DNA of 31,751 nucleotides from CAZWSC01 sp964636385 (GTDB lineage: Bacteria; Eisenbacteria; RBG-16-71-46; CAIMUX01), in the NCBI GenBank assembly GCA_964636385.1, contig CAZWSC010000059.1, forward strand, positions 1 to 31,751. The letters run 5' to 3'. Below, piece after piece: positions 24,021 to 30,205 of the stretch. The first letter of the stretch is position 1. Each line of letters starts with the position of its first letter. Position numbers and translations under genes: made by a program. The notes beneath the pieces were generated by a model. The model had not been told where the DNA came from and made no database searches. It worked only from the letters and a program-made list of their open reading frames with translations.

Positions 24021-24634
24021 AGCTGCGCGCGAAGGCCTGGTACCCGGTGCTCTACATGTTCGCCGTTACCGCGGTGTTCAGCGCCGTCCTGATCAGCCTC
24101 AGCCGGTTCACCCGCGGGCGCGTGGAAGCCAACCAGAGGATCGCCTTCGAGAGGGCGGTACTTGAGGCGCTGCCCCTGGATCTCGCCAGGAGGACATCGC
24201 CGGCGGAGGTGCACAGGATCTTCACGGAAATGGTCGCAGAGCCAACCGGGGAGTCCGGCGGCGCATACATTCTGATGGTCGACGGCGAACCCGCCGCATA
24301 TGCTCTGCCGGTGGAGGGGCGTGGTTTCTGGGACATGATCCGCGGTGTTGTGGGCATCGACACGGACCTGGTGACAATCACCGGCATCTCCTTCCATGAA
24401 CAGAACGAAACGCCGGGGCTGGGCGCCGAGATCGCCCAACCGGCCTTTCTGTCGCAATTCCCGGGGCGGAGGATCGCACCCCAGGGAAAGGCCCTGCGCA
24501 TCGTCCCCGTTGGGTCCAGCCTCGGGCCAGGCGATGTTCATGCGGTGACCGGCGCCACCCAGACATCGACTCGGCTTGAGAAGATCCTGGAAGATGCCCT
24601 GGCCCGGTGGCGGGCGGGTAACGGCGGGAACTGA
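24017..24634 (+). CDS. nqrC: Na+-NQR subunit C (NqrC/RnfG family), FMN-carrying
   Basis: The protein has 205 residues: one membrane helix (about 10-29) and a periplasmic FMN domain. FHEQNETPGLGAEI near residues 126-139 is the family hallmark, and HAVTGATQTSTR near 175-186 holds the flavinylation site, with Thr181 the expected FMN attachment residue. It passes electrons between the other NQR cofactors. The ATG overlaps the nqrB stop (ATGA). Attachment of FMN needs an ApbE flavin transferase, which is not in this window. Confidence 0.93.
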   Translation: MKLRAKAWYPVLYMFAVTAVFSAVLISLSRFTRGRVEANQRIAFERAVLEALPLDLARRTSPAEVHRIFTEMVAEPTGESGGAYILMVDGEPAAYALPVEGRGFWDMIRGVVGIDTDLVTITGISFHEQNETPGLGAEIAQPAFLSQFPGRRIAPQGKALRIVPVGSSLGPGDVHAVTGATQTSTRLEKILEDALARWRAGNGGN

Positions 24635-24637
24635 CCT

Positions 24638-25312
24638 ATGAATCCCTCGTCTGCACAGAACACGACCCCGGCCAGGCCTGCGAAGCGCCGCAGGAAGAAG
24701 TCGGCCTCGTGGGCCGTCATCGTCGACGGCTTCTGGAACAACAACCCGGTTTATCGCCAGGTGCTGGGGATCTGCAGCGCCCTCGCCGTCACCAACCTTG
24801 TCCTCAACACCGTGGTAATGTGCCTGGCGCTGACCTGGACAACCGCCCTCAGCTGCCTGACCGTGTCACTGCTTCGCAACTGGACCCCACACAGGATCCG
24901 GATGATGGTGCAGACCCTGATTATCGCCTTCTACGTGATCCTCGTGGACCTTGCGCTCAAAGCCTACTGGCCCGACATGAGTCGCAACCTCGGTCCCTAC
25001 GTCGGGCTGATCATCACCAACTGCATCATCATGGGTCGGTGCGAGGCTTTCGCGCGCTCCAACCCGCCCGGTCCGGCCTTCCTCGACGGCCTGGCCGGGG
25101 GGCTCGGCTACAGCATGGTCCTGCTTCTCGTGGCGATCAGCCGGGAAGTGCTGGGAATGGGAAGCATAATGGGCGTTCCGATCGCCGGATTCGCTGATGT
25201 GTGGGACCGCTGGATCATCATGGTGATGCCGCCGGGTGCCTTCTTCACGCTGGCGGTCCTCGTCTGGATATTCCGTACTTACTCGCCTTCCCCCGAGGAG
25301 AAGAAGCCATGA
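24638..25312 (+). CDS. nqrD: Na+-NQR subunit D (NqrD/RnfE family)
   Basis: The protein has 224 residues and six membrane segments. WNNNPVYRQVLGICSALAVT near residues 33-52 and GLIITNCIIMGRCEAFA near 123-139 are the hallmarks. Cys46 and Cys129 correspond to the two intramembrane iron-sulfur ligands of NqrD (29 and 112 in Vibrio cholerae, by memory), with the same 83-residue spacing. The basic N-terminal extension (PAKRRRKKS) accounts for the 17-residue offset. It forms a pseudo-symmetric pair with NqrE. It lies 3 bp after nqrC and overlaps nqrE by 4 bp. Confidence 0.94.
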   Translation: MNPSSAQNTTPARPAKRRRKKSASWAVIVDGFWNNNPVYRQVLGICSALAVTNLVLNTVVMCLALTWTTALSCLTVSLLRNWTPHRIRMMVQTLIIAFYVILVDLALKAYWPDMSRNLGPYVGLIITNCIIMGRCEAFARSNPPGPAFLDGLAGGLGYSMVLLLVAISREVLGMGSIMGVPIAGFADVWDRWIIMVMPPGAFFTLAVLVWIFRTYSPSPEEKKP

Positions 25313-25911
25313 CAGCCTCGGGCGAACTCTGGCAGATGGTGGTGGTCCTCTTCTCCGCGGTCTTCACCGGGAACATCCTGCTCACCACCTTCCTGGGGAT
25401 GTGCCCCTTCCTTGCGGTGAGTCGCGAGGTGCGCGCAGCGGTCGGCCTTGGGCTGGCCGTGGTCTTCGTTATCACATGCACAACCCTTCTTAACTGGCTG
25501 GTCTACAGGTACGTCCTGGTTCCCCTGGAGCTGGAGTTCCTCCGCTTTATCCTCTTCATCATCATGATCGCGACTTTCGTGCAGTTCGTGGAGATGGTCC
25601 TGGAGAGATTCTCGCCGGTCCTCTACCAGAACCTGGGGATCTTCCTGCCGCTCATCACGGTCAACTGCGCGATACTGGGGGCGTCCCTCTTCATGGTGAT
25701 CCGCGAGTACACATTCCTGGTCACCGTGGGATACGGATTCGGAAGCGGCGTCGGCTGGATGCTCGCCATAACGGCGATGGCGGGGATCAGGCAGAAGATG
25801 ACGGTGGCCCGCATCCCAGGGGGCCTGCAGGGCCCCGGGATCACGCTGATCGTGGCCGGGCTCATGGCCCTGGCATTCATCGGGTTCACGGGTGTTCTGC
25901 AGGGAAGGTAA
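25309..25911 (+). CDS. nqrE: Na+-NQR subunit E (NqrE/RnfA family)
   Basis: The protein has 200 residues and six membrane segments. The start at 25309 overlaps the nqrD stop (ATGA); the frame is open upstream but that part is out-of-frame nqrD. Landmarks: FTGNILLTTFLGMCPFLAVS near residues 19-38 with Cys32, FVQFVEMVLERFSPVLYQNLGIFLPLITVNCAILG near 90-124 with Cys120, and YGFGSGVGW. Cys32 and Cys120 are the expected partners of the NqrD cysteines in the iron-sulfur site. Together the pair carries electrons across the membrane. Confidence 0.94.
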   Translation: MTASGELWQMVVVLFSAVFTGNILLTTFLGMCPFLAVSREVRAAVGLGLAVVFVITCTTLLNWLVYRYVLVPLELEFLRFILFIIMIATFVQFVEMVLERFSPVLYQNLGIFLPLITVNCAILGASLFMVIREYTFLVTVGYGFGSGVGWMLAITAMAGIRQKMTVARIPGGLQGPGITLIVAGLMALAFIGFTGVLQGR

Positions 25912-25971
25912 TGGCGTGCTGATACCCTCGACGTTGCTCATGACAGGCCCCTGCCGTGCGGAGAGTCCGAC

Positions 25972-27072
25972 ATGATCGCAACCGCACTTCCCGTCATCAT
26001 CATCAGCGCACTCGGCGCGTTGCTGGCGTCGCTCCTGGTACTGGCGGAGCGGTACATCCTCAATTACGGCGACTGCGAGATCACCATAAACGAAGACAGG
26101 AAGTTCACGATCAAGGGGGGCGCGTCCCTGCTGGACGCCCTGACTCAGGAGAAGGTCTTCATCCCAAGTGCGTGCGGCGGGCGCGGATCATGCGGTTACT
26201 GCAAGGTAACCGCCCTTGAAGGGGCCGGCCCGCTGCTTCCCACCGAGGAGCCCTACCTGGACTCTGCGGAGAGGGAAAAGGGGGTAAGGCTCTCCTGCCA
26301 GATCAAGATCCGTAACGACATCCGCATACGTATCCCGGAAGAGCTTCTGTCGGTCCGCGAGTATGAGTGCACATGCACGCGGATACGCAACCTTACACAC
26401 GACATCCTGGAGTTCCGCTTCCGCCTCGACAACCCTGACGGCATGGACTTCATCCCCGGCCAGTATGTACAGGTCCTGGCGCCCGAGTACGGCGATAACA
26501 CCGAGGAAGTATACCGCGCCTACTCCATCTCGTCCGGCAACGAACTGAAGGACAGCATCGAACTGATCGTGCGTCTGGTGCCGAACGGGATCTGCACCAC
26601 GTACCTCTTCAACCATCTGAAGGAGGGCGACCCTGTGCGGATCAACGGCCCCTATGGGCAGTTCCGCCTCAGCGATACCCGGGCGCCGATGATCTTCGTC
26701 GCGGGTGGATCGGGCATGGCCCCGATCAAGTCAATCCTCCACCAGATGGTCGACATCGGCAGCGACAGGGAGGCGACCTATTTCTTCGGAGTCAACACGC
26801 TGCCCGATCTCTTCATGACGGAGGAAATGGAGGAGTTCCAGGCCAGGCTTCCGAAGTTCAGATTCTTCCCGGTTCTGGCCAGGCCGGAGGAGGGATCCGA
26901 CTGGTCGGGCGAGACAGGGCTTGTCACCGAAGCGCTGAAGCGCCACTTTCCGGACTGCTCCAGGCACGAGGCGTACCTGTGCGGGAGCCCGGGGATGATC
27001 GACGCCACCGTCAAGGTGCTGACGGAAGGCGGCATGCCCCCGGAGAAGATCTTTTATGACAAGTTCAGCTGA
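25972..27072 (+). CDS. nqrF: Na+-NQR subunit F, NADH dehydrogenase with 2Fe-2S and FAD domains
   Basis: The protein has 366 residues. One membrane anchor (about 4-24) is followed by a plant-type ferredoxin domain with cluster ligands Cys68, Cys74, Cys77 and Cys109 (CGGRGSCGYC, then LSCQ). A ferredoxin-reductase domain follows: RAYSISS for FAD binding near residue 180, GGSGMAPIKSI for NADH near 245 and YLCGSPGMI near 335-343. It oxidises NADH and feeds electrons into the complex. This subunit separates NQR from Rnf. GGAG lies eight bases before the ATG; 60 bp separate it from nqrE, the largest gap within the operon. It is slightly shorter than the usual 405 residues. Confidence 0.96.
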   Translation: MIATALPVIIISALGALLASLLVLAERYILNYGDCEITINEDRKFTIKGGASLLDALTQEKVFIPSACGGRGSCGYCKVTALEGAGPLLPTEEPYLDSAEREKGVRLSCQIKIRNDIRIRIPEELLSVREYECTCTRIRNLTHDILEFRFRLDNPDGMDFIPGQYVQVLAPEYGDNTEEVYRAYSISSGNELKDSIELIVRLVPNGICTTYLFNHLKEGDPVRINGPYGQFRLSDTRAPMIFVAGGSGMAPIKSILHQMVDIGSDREATYFFGVNTLPDLFMTEEMEEFQARLPKFRFFPVLARPEEGSDWSGETGLVTEALKRHFPDCSRHEAYLCGSPGMIDATVKVLTEGGMPPEKIFYDKFS

Positions 27073-27150
27073 TCAGGCTGGCAGTCCGGGCTGTTCATGA
27101 TTTCTCGTCACGAGATTCGTGGGTAACACGGGGCAGGGGAGGATCAGGTC

Positions 27151-27618
27151 ATGAAGAGATCCCCGCAGATGGAGCAGCTCGAGGAGTTGCTGAGGGCCTC
27201 ACGGGTGGTGTCCGGCGGGTTTCTGGGCAGGGATCCAAGAATCCTGGAGGAGATCCTGGAGGCCGATGCCGTCGAACTGGCCGGGCTTGGCGTGACCCCG
27301 GAAGAGCTCGCCGCCCGGATGGAGGAGATCACGAGGAAGGCGCGCGCCGGACTCGGAACCCCCGTAGTGATCGACGAACGCCGGGAGGCGATCGCTGACG
27401 ACAATCGCGGGCAGATCATCTGCCCCTGGCCTCATGCAGGGCGCTACGACAAGACGGTCACCACGGTCAGGCGTACCGACACGGGAGAAACGATCCGCTG
27501 GTCCCAGCTCAGCAGGCATTTCATAGAGGAGCACGGGTTCTTCCAGGGGAGGGGCTCCGAGTTCCGGCTGGAGCCGAAGGCCCTGGTCAGGGTGATCCTG
27601 GCAGGTCCCGGGAAGTAA
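27151..27618 (+). CDS. Hypothetical protein downstream of nqrF
   Basis: The protein has 155 residues, is soluble and not recognised. The first 70 residues are charged and helical (MEQLEELLRASRVVSGGFLG, then LGVTPEELAARMEEITRKA). The second half is likely beta-rich and holds DNRGQIICPWPHAGRYDKT, a TGETIRWSQLSRHFIEEHGFF segment and GSEFRLEPKALVRVI at the end. The stretch around CPWPH and HFIEEHGFF reads as conserved rather than random. GGAGG lies ahead of the ATG. It lies 78 bp after nqrF and 46 bp before a rubredoxin gene, so it may be the end of the nqr operon and have a redox-linked role; that is inferred from position only. Confidence 0.75.
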   Translation: MKRSPQMEQLEELLRASRVVSGGFLGRDPRILEEILEADAVELAGLGVTPEELAARMEEITRKARAGLGTPVVIDERREAIADDNRGQIICPWPHAGRYDKTVTTVRRTDTGETIRWSQLSRHFIEEHGFFQGRGSEFRLEPKALVRVILAGPGK

Positions 27619-27664
27619 CGGGATGATCGCGGTCTGAACAAGGTAAGAATCAAAGGAGGCATCA

Positions 27665-27823
27665 ATGAAGAAGTACATCTGCACTGTATGCGGCTATGAA
27701 TACGATCCGGCAGTCGGGGATCCGGACAGCGGAGTTAAGCCCGGTACCGCCTTCGAAGACATCCCGGACGACTGGACCTGCCCTGTGTGCGGCGTCGGCA
27801 AGGACTCTTTCGAACCTGCGTAG
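27665..27823 (+). CDS. Rubredoxin
   Basis: The protein has 52 residues, the normal rubredoxin length. The four iron ligands are Cys6 and Cys9 (CTVCGYEYDP) and Cys39 and Cys42 (CPVCGVGK). VGDPDSGVKPGTAFEDIPDDW between them is the standard family core with the aromatic Tyr11, Tyr13 and Trp37. A perfect AAAGGAGG lies six bases before the ATG, the strongest ribosome site in this part of the window. It is a small soluble one-electron carrier, often used for oxygen or superoxide reduction in anaerobes and microaerophiles. A strong hairpin ends the transcript. Confidence 0.97.
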   Translation: MKKYICTVCGYEYDPAVGDPDSGVKPGTAFEDIPDDWTCPVCGVGKDSFEPA

Positions 27824-27880
27824 GACCTGGCCTCGGTCAGATAAGACTTCGCGGCGCAGTGCCTGCGCTCCGCCTGTACC

Positions 27881-27907
27881 GGGCGGGGGGCGCGAAGCCT
27901 CCCGCCC
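27881..27907. terminator. Strong hairpin between rubredoxin and the ars operon
   Basis: Bases 27881-27891 pair with 27897-27907 over 11 bp, with one G-T wobble, around the 5-base loop GCGAA. It lies between convergent genes. There is no T-run on the plus strand. Confidence 0.65.
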
Positions 27908-27982
27908 CGATCTGGCTTCAAAGACGCTGATGATCCGGGTATCGCAGCGGAGGGTTCACCCTTAGACCGGCCATGGTCCGGC

Positions 27983-29089
27983 CTATGCGGGGAACCAGCC
28001 CCGCGTCCGTACGCAGAGCCTGACCAGCATCAGCATCACCGGCACCTCGATCAGAACCCCCACGACGGTCGCAAGCGCCGCTCCGCTGGACAGACCGTAC
28101 AGCATCGTCGCAGTTGCGATGGCCACCTCGAAGTGGTTCGACGCGCCGATCATCGCCGTCGGAGCCGCGTCCTCGTACCTGAACCTCAGCAGGCGCGCGA
28201 TTCCATATGTGAGAGCGAAGATCAGTAAAGTCTGGATGAACAGCGGTATCGCTATCCAGAGGATCGTCAGCGGGTTGTCGAGTATCGTGCTCCCCTTGAA
28301 GCTGAAGAGCAGCACCAGCGTGGCCAGTAGGGCCATGATCGACACCGGCGTGAGGATGTGCAGGAACTTCGCTTCGAACCAGGCGAACCCCTTCGCCCGG
28401 ATGATCCACCTCCGTGAGAAGTAGCCGGCCACAAGCGGAAGGGCCACGTAGACGGCGATGCTGAGAAGCAGCGCCTCCCACGGCACCGGCATCCTGTTCA
28501 CACCGAGCAGCCAGCCCCCCAGCAACCCATACAGTACAAGCATCGTCAGTGAGTTGATCGCCACCATCACCAGCGTGTGCCCCTGGTTTCCCCGCGCGAG
28601 ATGGCCCCACATGAGCACCATGGCCGTGCAGGGGGCGATCCCCAGGAGTATCGCCCCGGATATGTATGATCTGAAGAGCTCCACCTCGGTGCCGTCCTTG
28701 ACTATCTCGGTGCCCGGGATCAGATCGCGGAAGAAGTGGCCCAGGAAGAGGGTCGCGATCGCGAACATCGTGAAAGGCTTGATGCCCCAGTTCACAATCA
28801 GGGTGAGCAGAACAGGCCGGGGGCTCTTCCCGGCCCGCAGCACTTCCGTGAAGTCTATCTTCACCATGATCGGGTACATCATGAAGAAGAGCGCGACCGC
28901 TATCGGAACCGACACCACCGGCGCGCCCTTGACGTGGATCGCCATCGCATCAAGGGACCCGGCAAGCCCGGGGGCGATCCTCCCGAGCAGGATTCCCCCC
29001 GCGATGCACAACCCTACCCAGATGGTCAGGTACTTCTCGAAGGCATTCAGCTGCCGGTCGGACTCGACAGCCGGATCGTTGCTGGCCAT
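27983..29089 (-). CDS. acr3: Arsenite efflux permease, ACR3 family
   Basis: The protein has 368 residues and ten membrane segments. Family hallmarks: VALFFMMYPIMVKIDF near residues 65-80, GIAPCTAMVLMWGHLARGN near 150-168 with the essential Cys154, and GASNHFEVAIATAT with the conserved Glu near residue 325. It exports arsenite, and perhaps antimonite, across the inner membrane using the proton motive force. AGAGGAGG lies upstream of the ATG, 21 bp after arsC. It is the last gene of arsR-arsC-acr3. Confidence 0.95.
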   Translation of the reverse strand: MASNDPAVESDRQLNAFEKYLTIWVGLCIAGGILLGRIAPGLAGSLDAMAIHVKGAPVVSVPIAVALFFMMYPIMVKIDFTEVLRAGKSPRPVLLTLIVNWGIKPFTMFAIATLFLGHFFRDLIPGTEIVKDGTEVELFRSYISGAILLGIAPCTAMVLMWGHLARGNQGHTLVMVAINSLTMLVLYGLLGGWLLGVNRMPVPWEALLLSIAVYVALPLVAGYFSRRWIIRAKGFAWFEAKFLHILTPVSIMALLATLVLLFSFKGSTILDNPLTILWIAIPLFIQTLLIFALTYGIARLLRFRYEDAAPTAMIGASNHFEVAIATATMLYGLSSGAALATVVGVLIEVPVMLMLVRLCVRTRGWFPA

Positions 29090-29110
29090 AGCGAACTACT
29101 CCTCCTCTTC

Positions 29111-29545
29111 TTATCCGTCCAGCGCCTGGGGCATGGTCTCTATGAAAGCTCTGATCTCGTCTCTTACCCGCCTGTAATGGTCCAGGGCTTCTTCCTCGCT
29201 GCGTGCGCCCTGTGCAAGCCTGGGCGGATCCTCAAATGCCGCGTGCGACACCTTCGCATTCCCCGGGAACATGGGACATACCTCGGCTGCGTGACCGCAG
29301 ACTGTGACCACGTGGTCGAAAGGTACGTCCATCAGCTCCGAGACGTTCTTCGAACGGTGCATCGATATGTCCACACCGGCCTCGGCCATCACCCGCACGG
29401 CATTCGGGTTCAGGCCATGTGTCTCTGTCCCGGCCGAGCAGGGTTCCATAACATCCCCCCTGAGCGCCCTTGCCCAGCCCTCCGCCATCTGGCTGCGGCA
29501 GGAGTTCCCGGTGCACAGGAAGAGGACCTTCAGCTTCCTTTTCAC
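29111..29545 (-). CDS. arsC: Arsenate reductase ArsC, thioredoxin-coupled (LMW phosphatase fold)
   Basis: The protein has 144 residues. P-loop CTGNSCRSQMAEGW carries the nucleophile Cys11 and Arg17; Cys83 and Cys90 (VCGHAAEVCP) are the resolving pair; FEDPPRLAQG carries the general-acid Asp. These identify the thioredoxin-coupled Staphylococcus-type enzyme. It reduces arsenate to arsenite, which ACR3 then exports. The start is GTG at 29545, three bases after the arsR stop, with AGGAGG in the end of arsR as its ribosome site. Confidence 0.96.
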   Translation of the reverse strand: MKRKLKVLFLCTGNSCRSQMAEGWARALRGDVMEPCSAGTETHGLNPNAVRVMAEAGVDISMHRSKNVSELMDVPFDHVVTVCGHAAEVCPMFPGNAKVSHAAFEDPPRLAQGARSEEEALDHYRRVRDEIRAFIETMPQALDG

Positions 29546-29548
29546 CTC

Positions 29549-29917
29549 TCATCCTCCTTTCTGATAATGGGCGCACAGGTCGTCAAGCGGCATCCGGCGG
29601 ATGGACCTAAGACGCTTCCTGTCGGCGAGGATGACGGGATCCTTCTTCAGTGAATCCTCAAGCATCCTCATGGCTGCCCGTACAGGAGGCGAATCAGAAT
29701 CGTCTGCGGCGCGGTAGTAGCTCCACCGGCCGTCTTTTCGCACTTCCGCAAGTCCCGCCTGGTATAGGACAGCCATATGCTTCGACACCGTTGAGGGCGC
29801 GAGGTCCAGGAGTTCTATCAGTTGGCAAACGCACAGCTCCCCGCCAAGAAGTGCGGAGAGTGCCCTGACTCTACCCTCGTCCGACAGCGCCTTGGTGATT
29901 GCGATGAGTTCCTTCAT
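29549..29917 (-). CDS. arsR: ArsR/SmtB-family arsenic-sensing repressor
   Basis: The protein has 122 residues. The ATG at 29917 follows a GGGGGG ribosome-site-like run; the longer upstream frame would include the operator and is rejected. Winged-helix DNA-binding domain: ELCVCQLIELLDLAPSTVSKHMAVL, with the arsenite-binding Cys29 and Cys31 at the start of the recognition region (alpha-3 type sensor). A short Arg-rich C-terminal extension (about 95-122) follows. It should repress the operon until arsenite or antimonite binds. It is the first gene of the operon and controls its own promoter. Confidence 0.95.
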   Translation of the reverse strand: MKELIAITKALSDEGRVRALSALLGGELCVCQLIELLDLAPSTVSKHMAVLYQAGLAEVRKDGRWSYYRAADDSDSPPVRAAMRMLEDSLKKDPVILADRKRLRSIRRMPLDDLCAHYQKGG

Positions 29918-29946
29918 TAGACCCCCCAGCAGGATATGTGCTTGCG

Positions 29947-29992
29947 TACTTCGCCACCTGACGAAGTATAGCGAACCGGCGATGATCTGCAA
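29947..29992 (-). promoter_or_regulatory. ars promoter with overlapping ArsR operator
   Basis: On the minus strand, TTGCAG (29992-29987) and TATACT (29970-29965) are 16 bases apart. A perfect 7-bp inverted repeat with 8-base spacer, TACTTCG-N8-CGAAGTA (29947-29968), overlaps the -10 box, as expected for ArsR repression by blocking polymerase. The arsR start lies 30 bp downstream. Confidence 0.65.
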
Positions 29993-30205
29993 TGGGGAAC
30001 TGCCGACCTGGGAGAAAGAGGCGAATTCCCGGATCGTAACTTCCACGACATGAGGATGTAACACGGCCCGGCTAGACTGCCCTCGTCCTGAATCATGTCG
30101 CCGCCGGTGGGGGGCCGGGAGGCACTCGGATCTTCATCGCCCGGCAGAAGCCTGCAGTGCAATGCAGGGGCAATTGACGTTCACACCTAATGGAGGCCTG
30201 ACAGC

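Noticed and set aside
23040..25911. Rnf complex instead of NQR
   Set aside because: There is no rnfB or rnfC, and nqrF with its ferredoxin and NADH domains is present in the operon.
29918..30064. Longer N-terminus for ArsR, starting at 30064
   Set aside because: It would translate through the promoter and operator; the ATG at 29917 has its own ribosome-site-like run and matches the family length.
30151..30168. Small hairpin CCTGCA/TGCAGG before the secreted-protein gene
   Set aside because: Six pairs with a 6-base loop is common by chance in this GC-rich DNA and no T-run follows.
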